Part shown: one piece after another, positions 1-7,100 of the stretch
How positions within the stretch are numbered: the stretch's first letter is position 1
Layout of the letters: every line of letters starts with the position of its first letter
From: an uncultured bacterium
GTDB taxonomy: Bacteria; Bacillota; Clostridia; Lachnospirales; Lachnospiraceae
Direction of reading: 5' to 3'
DNA: 18,463 nt
NCBI GenBank assembly: GCA_905215775.1
Contig: CAJMRM010000057.1
Coordinates: 1 to 18,463 of the forward strand
Notes under the pieces: model-generated
Databases searched by the model: none
What the model saw: only the letters and a program-made list of their open reading frames with translations
What the model was told of the DNA's origin: nothing
Position numbers and translations under genes: made by a program

Positions 1-96
1 TGGAAACGTCACGGCTTTGCGCCCCGCGGGAGGAGCCATCCGCCGTGCGATCCAGTTCACAAAGGAGGATCTGGAAACGTCACGACTTTACGCCCC
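1..96. repeat. Two imperfect 25-bp direct repeats in the nrdG leader
   Basis: The bases at 1-25 recur at 72-96 with two differences (23 of 25 identical), giving a period of 71 bp. Both copies start TGGAAACGTCACG and end CGCCCC, and both are followed by a G-rich GGAGG-containing segment that can fold back on the C-rich end. The first copy sits exactly at the window edge, so more copies could lie outside. What they do is unknown. They could be a genome-wide intergenic repeat or part of a structured leader. Confidence 0.7.
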
Positions 97-138
97 TCCG
101 CAGGAGGGTCCTAAAAGACCCGCCTCCCCCCCGGAGGG
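94..138 (+). promoter_or_regulatory. GC-rich alternative hairpins in the nrdG leader
   Basis: Three overlapping stems can be drawn. CCCTCC 94-99 pairs with GGAGGG 103-108 across the triloop GCA. GGGTC 106-110 pairs with GACCC 117-121 across CTAAAA. CCTCC 123-127 pairs with GGAGG 133-137. The first two are mutually exclusive because they share 106-108. No long T-run follows, so this is not a clear terminator. It could be an mRNA stabiliser, a processing site or a leader switch, and no function is proven. Confidence 0.4.
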
Positions 139-156
139 AAAGAAAGGAAGATACCC

Positions 157-645
157 ATGCGATACCATAATATTACCAAAGACGACATGTTAAACGGCGA
201 CGGCCTGCGCACCGTCCTGTGGGTGGCTGGCTGCAGCCACGGCTGCAGAAACTGCCACAATCCCATCACCTGGGATATCTGCGGCGGGCTGCCCTTCGAC
301 GACGCGGCCAAAGAGGAGCTGTACGCCGAACTGAGGCAGCCCTATATCTCCGGCGTTACCATGAGCGGCGGCGATCCCCTTCATATGGCCAACCGGGAGG
401 AGATGGGAGCCCTTATAAAAGAGATCCGCGACACCTTCCCGGACAAGACCATCTGGGTCTATACCGGCTATCTGTGGGAGGAGGTAAAGGACCTGCCGTA
501 CATAAAGTATGTGGATGTGCTGGTGGACGGTCCCTTTATAGAAGAACAAAAAGACACCGCCCTTCACTGGAAGGGCAGTGCCAATCAGAGAGTCATTGAT
601 GTGAAGCGGTCCCTGTCCGAGGGCTGCGTGGTCCTCCACGCATGA
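157..645 (+). CDS. nrdG: Anaerobic ribonucleoside-triphosphate reductase activating protein (radical SAM)
   Basis: A 162-residue protein, the usual length for NrdG. This cytosolic radical SAM enzyme binds a [4Fe-4S] cluster and uses S-adenosylmethionine to install the glycyl radical on class III ribonucleotide reductase (NrdD). The cluster motif CxxxCxxC is visible as Cys26, Cys30 and Cys33 in GCSHGCRNC. The SAM-contacting SGGDPL motif follows at residues 70-75. The start at 157 is supported by an AAGGAAG ribosome binding site just upstream and by the family-typical opening MRYHNI. It converges on the oxidoreductase gene, whose stop lies 28 bases away. Its partner nrdD is in this window but at the opposite end (16013-18448), which is unusual because the two are normally adjacent. 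Assignment is firm. Confidence 0.95.
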   Translation: MRYHNITKDDMLNGDGLRTVLWVAGCSHGCRNCHNPITWDICGGLPFDDAAKEELYAELRQPYISGVTMSGGDPLHMANREEMGALIKEIRDTFPDKTIWVYTGYLWEEVKDLPYIKYVDVLVDGPFIEEQKDTALHWKGSANQRVIDVKRSLSEGCVVLHA

Positions 646-673
646 TCCCGGGCGGGGAAACCCATCTGAAGGT

Positions 674-1717
674 TCACCCGGCCGGCTGGCTTTTCCCAGT
701 TTCGGGCTCCTGCGGAAGCCGCACCGGCTTCCCTGAGATCAGGGATTCCTTCACTGCATCCAGGATTTCCAGAACAGAGATCACGTCCGTTCCCGGAACG
801 AACGCGGTCTCTTTTTTGCTGCGCACGCAGTCTGCAAAATATTCTGTTTCCTCCCGGTAGGGATCATACCAGGGAATATCCAGCCTCCTTCCGGAAACGC
901 CAGGCTCATAAAGCGTCATGGCCCCGGTCCGGCTCTCATAGACCACAGAGGCTTTTTCTCCGTTTACCCGGAAGGAGGAGGAAAACGGGAAGTTTCCAGT
1001 CATATCCATAAAGCCCTCGGCCACCGCGGGAACCCCGGAGGAGAAGCGCAGGCAGGTGGAGACATTATTGAAGCAGCCGTTTTCTTCCTTATCCCCAATG
1101 GCATATACCGTTTCTGCCGGTCCGAAGACGCTGTATAAAAAATCCAGCTCGTGGATATGGAGATCATAAAGGCCGCCGCCGGATTTTTCCGGGTCCCGGT
1201 GCCAGACAGTCCAGTCCGGATGGGAGGAGAGGCGGCTCATATAAATGTGGCGGATCCTTCCCAGCCGTCCGCTCTGGATCAGCTGCGCCAGAGCCCGGTA
1301 TTCCGGCCAGAAACGGACCACCTGCATGACCATAAAGGGGACACGGGCCTTTTCTGCGTCCGCCGTCAGCCTGCGGGCTGCCTCCGTATCCAGGGCCAGG
1401 GGCTTTTCGCACATGACAGGGATCCGGCGGGCCAGAGCCCGCCGGACCATCTCCTCATGGGTATAGGTGGGAGTACAGATGAGCACCCCGTCCAGGGATT
1501 GCTCCCGGTACATCTGTTCCTGGTCCGTATAATAGGGAACCCGGAAGCGCTCTGCGGTCTTCCTTCCTTTTTCCGTATCCCGGCCGCAGATACAGGCCAG
1601 GGATACGGAGGCAGAATCCTTCAGGGCGTTTCCGTAGGCGGTGCAGATGGAGCCGGGACCGATGATCCCGATCCGGAACCTAGTGGAGATTTTCTCTTGG
1701 ATCATACGCAAAGCCAT
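674..1717 (-). CDS. Gfo/Idh/MocA-family NAD(P)-dependent oxidoreductase
   Basis: A 347-residue cytosolic oxidoreductase of the glucose-fructose oxidoreductase / inositol dehydrogenase family. The N-terminal Rossmann fold shows GIIGPGSI (residues 17-24) for dinucleotide binding. The family EKP motif is at 104-106 (CEKPLAL). The C-terminal catalytic domain has GGGLYDLHIHELD at 180-192, with Asp185 and His189 the likely catalytic pair. The substrate, a sugar, inositol or related polyol, cannot be told. It is the second gene of a minus-strand operon and overlaps the M81 metallopeptidase gene by 38 bp. Neither the ATG at 1717 nor the alternative at 1705 has a good ribosome binding site, so translation is probably coupled to the upstream gene and the exact start is uncertain. 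Confidence 0.85.
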   Translation of the reverse strand: MALRMIQEKISTRFRIGIIGPGSICTAYGNALKDSASVSLACICGRDTEKGRKTAERFRVPYYTDQEQMYREQSLDGVLICTPTYTHEEMVRRALARRIPVMCEKPLALDTEAARRLTADAEKARVPFMVMQVVRFWPEYRALAQLIQSGRLGRIRHIYMSRLSSHPDWTVWHRDPEKSGGGLYDLHIHELDFLYSVFGPAETVYAIGDKEENGCFNNVSTCLRFSSGVPAVAEGFMDMTGNFPFSSSFRVNGEKASVVYESRTGAMTLYEPGVSGRRLDIPWYDPYREETEYFADCVRSKKETAFVPGTDVISVLEILDAVKESLISGKPVRLPQEPETGKSQPAG

Positions 1718-3170
1718 TGTCCAGCGGGAACAGAGGACGCGGAACGGTTTCGTAGCGGAGGGTCTTTAAGTCCTCGTTGGTGCTGCCTTTTGTCAGCACC
1801 AGGATGGCTCTCTTTGCAAAGGCCTCATGCTCATCACCCAGATAACCGAGCTTGCAGACCACAATGGGAGCCTTGGAGAGGTCCAGACCCATATCCAGGA
1901 AGACCTTGGGTCCGGCATAGCCGATGTGTTGCTCTGCAAGGATGATGTCAATGTTGTGGGTGCGGAACACGGCCACATCGCCGTTGGAGCGGCCAAAGCC
2001 GTCCCAGCCCTTTACATAGTTCATGACCGTTCCGGTGGCGGTCACAGGGGTGGAGGTCTTTGTATCAAACTTGGCGCCGAAGGTCAGGGTGATCTCCTGG
2101 CCCACCTTTCCCTCGCAGGCCTTTGTGGCTTCAGGATCGTAGAAGCCGCCGTAAGCCACCGGATGGGGAAGCGAGAGGACTCTTTCATCGGCAATGAGCA
2201 TTTTTACGAATTCGGTCACATCCGAAGAGGAGCCGGCTGTGGGGTTGTCTCCGGAATCAGAAAGGAATACGGGATACTGGCCTTTTTCGATGGAGTCAAA
2301 GGCTACATCGATGGCCTCTTTTTCATGGAGCGCCTCAGTCTGGAAGCAGAACTCATCCTTTTTGGACCAGATAAAATCTGCCAGCCGCAGCGCCTCTGCA
2401 TCTGCCAGCTCCTGGCTTTCTGCAACCACATAAACGGCCACAGAGCTGTCCGGGTTGTCGGCCCAGGGGAAGCCCATCAGATAAGAAGCGGCCATGATGC
2501 CCGCCTTTTTCTCTGTCTCCCGGAGCTCCCGGATCAGCGTGATCATGGGCTCCACGGTGGTGGAGGACTGCTCTCCGGCAATGATGATGGGAACCCGTAC
2601 CCAGGCGGATTTTGCCTGGACGCCGTCGTTTAAGGCGTGGATGGTCATGTTCGCAGCATGGACGCCGGTTTCGGTACAGTCCGTATGGGGCGCACATTTA
2701 TAGCCCACGAAGCCGTTGCAGTTTTTGTGCATCCGCTCCGTCATGGTGGTATGCATATCCAGGGATGCGAAGATCGGGATATCCGGGAACAGCTTTCTTA
2801 GATCCTCTAATAAGTATCCCTCGGCGTCGCCGATCTTTTTGATCCGCATGGAGCCGTGGAGGGAAAGGGTGATGGCGTCCAACGGTTTCTTCTCGTTTTC
2901 CTTCCGGGCCACCTCAAGGATCTCATTTTTTATACTCTGATAGAAGTCGTAATCCACCTCTCCGTTGGGAACGGCGCGGCAGGAAACGGCCGGAACCACC
3001 TCATAGCCTGCGTCCATTAAGGTCTTTACAACGCCGGTCAGGGAATCGTTGTCGCGGAAGTTTTCAAAAAATTCCTGGCCGCGGAGCACACGGAATTCTT
3101 TTTCTCCCGCAACAATGGGGTTGAAGGAGTTGGATTCATGATGCATGGCTGCTACTAAGACTCGTTTCAT
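1680..3170 (-). CDS. M81-family metallopeptidase (MlrC-like)
   Basis: A 496-residue protein matching the M81 family, whose founding member MlrC is a cytosolic zinc peptidase that opens or degrades linearised microcystin peptides. The opening MKRVLVAAMHHESNSFNP is characteristic and holds Glu12. The other probable metal ligands are Asp138 and His140 in LDMHTTM and His162 in CAPHTD, an Asp-x-His pair followed 22 residues later by His. The C-terminal domain contains the family-type SDSGDNPTAGSSSD segment. I chose the start at 3170 over an in-frame ATG at 3233 because ACAGGAGAGG lies just upstream and the family starts here. There is no signal peptide. The gene diverges from a peptide ABC transporter, suggesting that it acts on imported peptides, but the substrate is unknown. 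Confidence 0.88.
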   Translation of the reverse strand: MKRVLVAAMHHESNSFNPIVAGEKEFRVLRGQEFFENFRDNDSLTGVVKTLMDAGYEVVPAVSCRAVPNGEVDYDFYQSIKNEILEVARKENEKKPLDAITLSLHGSMRIKKIGDAEGYLLEDLRKLFPDIPIFASLDMHTTMTERMHKNCNGFVGYKCAPHTDCTETGVHAANMTIHALNDGVQAKSAWVRVPIIIAGEQSSTTVEPMITLIRELRETEKKAGIMAASYLMGFPWADNPDSSVAVYVVAESQELADAEALRLADFIWSKKDEFCFQTEALHEKEAIDVAFDSIEKGQYPVFLSDSGDNPTAGSSSDVTEFVKMLIADERVLSLPHPVAYGGFYDPEATKACEGKVGQEITLTFGAKFDTKTSTPVTATGTVMNYVKGWDGFGRSNGDVAVFRTHNIDIILAEQHIGYAGPKVFLDMGLDLSKAPIVVCKLGYLGDEHEAFAKRAILVLTKGSTNEDLKTLRYETVPRPLFPLDNGFAYDPRENLH

Positions 3171-3194
3171 TCTGATACCTCTCCTGTAAAAAAA

Positions 3195-3209
3195 AGTTTT
3201 TTGAAAATA
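3195..3209. promoter_or_regulatory. Candidate CodY-like box in the M81 leader
   Basis: AGTTTTTTGAAAATA matches 12 of 15 positions of the known CodY consensus AATTTTCWGAAAATT. It lies downstream of the predicted minus-strand promoter, just before the M81 gene. CodY commonly represses peptide transport and proteolysis genes in Firmicutes, so the setting fits. AT-rich DNA gives chance matches easily, so this is tentative. Confidence 0.3.
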
Positions 3210-3245
3210 TAGAATTGAAGGTTTTATATTCAAACCATCGTGTGT

Positions 3246-3274
3246 ATTTTACCACTATACTGTGTCTTTGTAAA
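3246..3274 (-). promoter_or_regulatory. Predicted sigma-A promoter for the M81/Gfo operon
   Basis: Read on the minus strand, TTTACA (3269-3274) is a -35 element, followed by a 17-base spacer and the -10 element TAAAAT (3246-3251). Transcription would start near 3239, leaving a leader of about 70 bases before the M81 start at 3170. Confidence 0.6.
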
Positions 3275-3389
3275 CAAAACAGCCCTGGGATTCTAAAAAA
3301 AAGAAAAGGCAGAATAGACAAAAATATAAAAAAATTTTTGTTAAAAACATTTAAAAATAGGGATTGGAACGGTTTCATTTTAAAAATAC

Positions 3390-3418
3390 TTGTATAAAAT
3401 AGCAAAATACGCTATAAT
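3390..3418 (+). promoter_or_regulatory. Predicted sigma-A promoter for the peptide transporter operon
   Basis: TTGTAT (3390-3395) and a perfect TATAAT (3413-3418) are separated by exactly 17 bases. Transcription would begin near 3425, about 75 bases before the binding-protein start. This is the only strong promoter seen ahead of the operon running to 12508. Confidence 0.7.
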
Positions 3419-3435
3419 AAAATCTGTAATTCCGA

Positions 3436-3463
3436 CGGGCGTAATGGCACGCCCGGCAGTTTT
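3436..3463 (+). promoter_or_regulatory. GC hairpin in the transporter leader, possible attenuator
   Basis: CGGGCGT (3436-3442) pairs perfectly with ACGCCCG (3449-3455) across the loop AATGGC, and a TTTT run sits at 3460-3463. It starts about 10 bases after the expected transcription start. A 9-codon reading frame (3444-3473) begins inside the loop and ends just before the structural gene. The short stem and T-run make it a weak terminator at best. Confidence 0.35.
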
Positions 3464-3498
3464 AGAGTTATGAAATGAGAAGGGAGAGCTCAGAAAAG

Positions 3499-5160
3499 AT
3501 GAGAAAGAAAATCGTATCCATCGCTCTTGCGGGCGCTATGGTGCTCAGCCTTACCGCATGTGGAGGCGGCGATAAGGCAGCAGAGACAACCGCAGCCCAG
3601 ACCGCAGGAGAAACAACAACCGCAGATGCAGCTGCAGTGAAAGAATCCAAAGCAGCGAAACAGGAAGCATCCACTGCCAAGTCTCCGGACAATGACATTG
3701 TGATCGCACTCCAGGCGGACGCGACCCACCTGGATCCGCACGTTTCCAGTAATGGTGTTTCCAACCAGATCACCAACGAAATGTATGAGACACTGCTTAC
3801 CTTTGACGAGGATACCAATGTGGTTCCGCTTCTGGCAAAGGAGTGGTCCGTATCCGAGGATGGTAAGGACTATACCTTCATTTTAAACGAAGGCATCAAG
3901 TTCCATGACGGCGAGCCGTTTAACGCAGAGTCCGTAAGAGCTGTATACGAGCGTGGTCTTAACGATCCCAGCTTAACGCTCCAGAGAACCATCAAAGCCT
4001 GGGAGGACGTTGTGGTTGACAGCGAATACCAGGTAACCATCAAATTAAAAGAACCCAACAACACATTCATCAATAAGATCACCCAGTTCCGTATCGTGTC
4101 TCCGAAGGCAATGGCTATGGAGAACGCCAGCGACTACCTTGCAAAGAACTCCGCTGGTACAGGCCCGTTCATCCTCTCTGACAGAGTAGATGGCGGCTAC
4201 ACCAAGATGGTCCGCAACGAGAACTACTGGCAGGAAGGACCGTCCGTAGACAGCCTGACCTTCCAGGTCGTTCCCGAGGATGCAGCGCGTATCGCAATGC
4301 TGCAGACCGGCGAGGCTGACGTGATCTACCCGGTACCCACCACAGATGTCGGCCAGATCGAAGGCGATCCGTCCATCATCATCGACGTGGCACCGGCAAC
4401 TACATACAGATACGTGACTCTGAATACCGAGTGGGCCCTTCCGGACGGAAGAAAGCCGTTCGCGGATAAGAGAGTCCGTCAGGCGTTCAACTACGCATTT
4501 GACAGCGAAGCATACGCAAAGGTTGTATTCAACGGCTATGCAGTGGAGCCCACCTCCATCTTCTCCAATTCCATCCGCTTCTTTGCTGAGCAGACTCCGT
4601 ACAAGCCGGATCTGGAAAAGGCAAAGGCTCTTATGAAAGAGGCTGGATTTGAAGATGGCTTTGATGTAGAGCTGATCGTTGACAATACCACCATCGAGCA
4701 GAAGGGCGCTGTATTTGTACAGCAGCAGTTGTCCCAGATCAATGTCAACGTAAAGGTACTTCCCAACGAGTCCACTGCCAACGCAGAGAAGACAAGCGCA
4801 CCGCTTGAGGATACAACTGTTCAGATGTGGTACGTAAACTGGGCTTCCGGTTCTTACGAGGCTGACGGTTCCATGAGAAATATCCTCCACGGCGAGAAAT
4901 TCCCGCCGGAAGGCTACAACACTGCTTTCTGGAATAACGAAGAATTCAACCAGCTCCTTGATGACGCGTTAAAGATGACAGATGATGCCCAGATCGCAGA
5001 GGCTTATGCAAAAGCGCAGGCAATCGCATGGGAGGAGTGCCCGTGGATCTTCTTAGGCAATGATAACACCATCAATGCTTATAAGACCTATGTAACCGGC
5101 ATTCAGTACAAACCGGGCGGAACAATGGTATTCAGAACAGTTGGTCTGGATCACGAATAA
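3499..5160 (+). CDS. Dipeptide/oligopeptide ABC transporter substrate-binding lipoprotein (SBP_bac_5)
   Basis: A 553-residue extracytoplasmic peptide-binding protein, tethered to the membrane by lipid. The N-terminus has a basic MRKK, a hydrophobic stretch and the lipobox LTAC with the modified Cys21, followed by a Gly-rich and then low-complexity Ala/Thr linker (about residues 22-60). The family 5 binding domain starts near residue 65 with DIVIALQADATHLDPH and runs to the end. An in-frame ATG at 3475 would add eight polar residues. The start at 3499 is preferred because AGGGAG lies upstream and it gives a normal signal peptide. It is the first gene of the importer operon and is separated from the permease gene by a hairpin that should favour high expression of this subunit. 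Exact peptide specificity is unknown (DppA/OppA-type). Confidence 0.92.
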   Translation: MRKKIVSIALAGAMVLSLTACGGGDKAAETTAAQTAGETTTADAAAVKESKAAKQEASTAKSPDNDIVIALQADATHLDPHVSSNGVSNQITNEMYETLLTFDEDTNVVPLLAKEWSVSEDGKDYTFILNEGIKFHDGEPFNAESVRAVYERGLNDPSLTLQRTIKAWEDVVVDSEYQVTIKLKEPNNTFINKITQFRIVSPKAMAMENASDYLAKNSAGTGPFILSDRVDGGYTKMVRNENYWQEGPSVDSLTFQVVPEDAARIAMLQTGEADVIYPVPTTDVGQIEGDPSIIIDVAPATTYRYVTLNTEWALPDGRKPFADKRVRQAFNYAFDSEAYAKVVFNGYAVEPTSIFSNSIRFFAEQTPYKPDLEKAKALMKEAGFEDGFDVELIVDNTTIEQKGAVFVQQQLSQINVNVKVLPNESTANAEKTSAPLEDTTVQMWYVNWASGSYEADGSMRNILHGEKFPPEGYNTAFWNNEEFNQLLDDALKMTDDAQIAEAYAKAQAIAWEECPWIFLGNDNTINAYKTYVTGIQYKPGGTMVFRTVGLDHE

Positions 5161-5171
5161 TATTAAATCGG

Positions 5172-5200
5172 AAACGGAGCAGCTAAAACTGCTCCGTTTT
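5172..5200 (+). terminator. Intercistronic hairpin after the binding-protein gene
   Basis: AAACGGAGCAG (5172-5182) pairs perfectly with CTGCTCCGTTT (5189-5199) across the six-base loop CTAAAA. A short T-run (5197-5200) ends the right arm. This resembles a leaky terminator or mRNA-stabilising stem. It would raise binding-protein levels over the permeases, as is common in peptide ABC operons. Confidence 0.7.
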
Positions 5201-5216
5201 CATCAGGAGGTATTCA

Positions 5217-6137
5217 ATGGGGCGCTATATAACCAGACGTTTCTTGGAAACAATTCCATTAATGTTAATCATTTCCATTTTTGTGTTTATGTTTATCCAT
5301 CTGATCCCCGGCGACCCGGCCAGAACCCTGGCAGGCGTTGAGGCGACTCCCGAGGAGATCGAAGCCATCCGTGAGGAATTCGGGCTGAACGATCCGCTTT
5401 TAAAACAGTACGTGGACTACATGGTAGGCTTATTCAAAGGCGATATGGGCCGTTCCTTAAAGTCCAATATTCCGGTATCTGAGCTGATCTGGTCCAGATT
5501 CCAGTACACGATCCAGTTAGTATGTGCAGGCCTTGTTTGGGCTCCGTTCTTAGGTATCTTCATCGGCGTAATGTGTGCCATCAAGAGAGGAACCTGGGCA
5601 GACCTGGGCGGTATGTTCTTAGCCATCTGCGGACTTTCTGCTCCCGGTTTCTGGCTGGGACTTATGGGGATCCAGTTCTTCTCCGTAAAGCTGGGCATGC
5701 TCCCGTCTGCGGGCCTGGAGTCCTGGAGGAGCCTGGTGCTTCCGTCCCTGGTAATGGGTACAGGTATCATGGCGACTCTTGCCAGATATTCCCGTTCCTC
5801 CATGCTTGAGACCTTAAGAGAGGATTACGTCCGTACAGCCCGTGCCAAAGGACAGAAGGAGTCCATCGTTATGTTCCGCCATGCGTTCAAGAACTCCCTG
5901 ATCCAGGTCGTTACAATCCTTGGCCTTCAGATCGGCGGACTGTTATCCGGTTCCGTTATCACAGAGAACATCTTCTCCATTCCCGGAATGGGCCGTCTTC
6001 TGGTAGACTCCATCTCATTCCGTGACTATCCGGTGATCCAGGGACTTTTAATGATCTTCGCCCTCCAGTACGTTCTCATCAACCTGGTGGTTGACGTATT
6101 ATACGGCGTGATCAACCCGAAGATCCGCCTCGATTAA
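5217..6137 (+). CDS. Dipeptide/oligopeptide ABC transporter permease (DppB/OppB type)
   Basis: A 306-residue integral membrane protein, one half of the translocation channel for peptides. The opening MGRYITRRFLETIPLMLIIS leads into the first membrane segment (about residues 12-30), followed by the family signature HLIPGDPA (28-35). About five more hydrophobic segments follow, roughly at 98-120, 131-153, 175-190, 228-248 and 276-298. The cytoplasmic EAA loop that docks onto the ATPases is at about 201-222 (DYVRTARAKGQ). An AGGAGG site six bases before the ATG supports the start. The next gene, the second permease, starts 20 bases downstream. The assignment is clear, though the substrate is not. 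Confidence 0.93.
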   Translation: MGRYITRRFLETIPLMLIISIFVFMFIHLIPGDPARTLAGVEATPEEIEAIREEFGLNDPLLKQYVDYMVGLFKGDMGRSLKSNIPVSELIWSRFQYTIQLVCAGLVWAPFLGIFIGVMCAIKRGTWADLGGMFLAICGLSAPGFWLGLMGIQFFSVKLGMLPSAGLESWRSLVLPSLVMGTGIMATLARYSRSSMLETLREDYVRTARAKGQKESIVMFRHAFKNSLIQVVTILGLQIGGLLSGSVITENIFSIPGMGRLLVDSISFRDYPVIQGLLMIFALQYVLINLVVDVLYGVINPKIRLD

Positions 6138-6156
6138 TAGCAAGCAGGAGGATATT

Positions 6157-7074
6157 ATGCCAAACACACAGAATGAACAGGTGAAAACCGACCCCTCTTT
6201 TGAGGAGAATTATATTGACGAGAACGTCAGTGTCAAAACCAATAAGACAAAGGAATTTATCAAAAAATTCATGAAGAGGAAGACTGCAGTTGCCGCCTTC
6301 TTCGTAATGTGCTTCCTTCTGCTCATGGCCCTTTTCGGACCGAGCCTTGCTCCGTATGCTCCGGAAGCCTATGACTATGACAACATCCTGGCCGGTCCCA
6401 GTGCCAAGCACTTATTCGGTACAGACCAGTACGGCCGTGATATCTTCAGCCGTATCCTGGCAGGCACACCCCTGACCCTGGGCGTATCCCTGTCCTCTGT
6501 TATCGTGGGCGCTGCCCTTGGTACGGTCCTGGGCCTTCTTGCCGGCTACTATGGCGGCTGGATCGAGATGCTGGTAATGCGTGGAGCAGACGTGTTATTC
6601 AGCTTCCCGGACATCCTGCTTGCCATTGCCATCGTAGCTCTTCTTGGCCCCGGAATTGTCAACGTATTTATCGCCGTAGCCGTATTTACGGTTCCGAGCT
6701 TTGCCCGTATCATGCGAAGTGCGACCCTGGCCGTAAAAGGCTCCCTCTATGTGGAGGTGGCCCGGAGCCTGGGATGTAAGGACGGACGGATCCTGTTTGT
6801 CCATATCTTCCCTGGAACGCTCCAGTCCCTGATCGTAAACTTCACCATGAGAATCGGTTCTGCCATCATGGCAGCATCTTCCTTAAGTTTCCTCGGTTTC
6901 GGTGCGAACATTTCAGACCCGGAATGGGGCGCAATGCTTTCCCAGGGCCGAAGCTACCTGAGCACCGCGCCGCACATGGTTTATCTGCCTGGTCTGGTGA
7001 TCTTCGTCACAGTCCTTGCGTTCAACCTGTTCGGTGATGGATTAAGAGATACGCTTGACCCGAAGATCAAGTAA
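6157..7074 (+). CDS. Dipeptide/oligopeptide ABC transporter permease (DppC/OppC type)
   Basis: A 305-residue membrane protein, the second channel subunit. A polar N-terminal tail of about 40 residues precedes the first membrane segment (about 43-62), followed by the DppC-type periplasmic-side segment APYAPE and the family hallmark FGTDQYGRDIFSR (87-99). Further membrane segments lie near 107-130, 153-180, 225-248 and 275-292. The EAA loop is at about 199-220 (VEVARSLGCKDGRILFVHI), followed by SSLSFLGFG. The start has an AGGAGG site (GCAGGAGGATATT) just upstream. It sits between the first permease and the ATPase genes with short gaps, so it is surely cotranscribed. Confidence 0.93.
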   Translation: MPNTQNEQVKTDPSFEENYIDENVSVKTNKTKEFIKKFMKRKTAVAAFFVMCFLLLMALFGPSLAPYAPEAYDYDNILAGPSAKHLFGTDQYGRDIFSRILAGTPLTLGVSLSSVIVGAALGTVLGLLAGYYGGWIEMLVMRGADVLFSFPDILLAIAIVALLGPGIVNVFIAVAVFTVPSFARIMRSATLAVKGSLYVEVARSLGCKDGRILFVHIFPGTLQSLIVNFTMRIGSAIMAASSLSFLGFGANISDPEWGAMLSQGRSYLSTAPHMVYLPGLVIFVTVLAFNLFGDGLRDTLDPKIK

Positions 7075-7100
7075 GAGAGGGAAATAGGAAAGGAGCCAAT

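Noticed and set aside
1..96. The edge repeats as a CRISPR array
   Set aside because: There are only two imperfect copies, with no typical spacer pattern and no cas genes in the window.
714..732. 8-bp perfect hairpin GGAAGCCG/CGGCTTCC as a terminator for nrdG
   Set aside because: It lies within the coding end of the oxidoreductase gene and no T-run follows on either strand.
1151..2633. Plus-strand frames of 264 and 268 codons at 1151-1945 and 1827-2633
   Set aside because: They are antisense to the oxidoreductase and M81 genes, whose motifs are convincing. Composition is that of a shadow frame.
3291..3360. A-rich stretch with CAAAAAT/ATTTTTG dyad as a terminator or operator
   Set aside because: It is low-complexity AT-rich DNA between divergent promoters. 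The dyad is weak and is expected by chance in such composition.
4045..4890. 281-codon minus-strand reading frame inside the substrate-binding protein gene
   Set aside because: It lies wholly antisense to a gene with clear family motifs, lacks a ribosome binding site and resembles no known protein.
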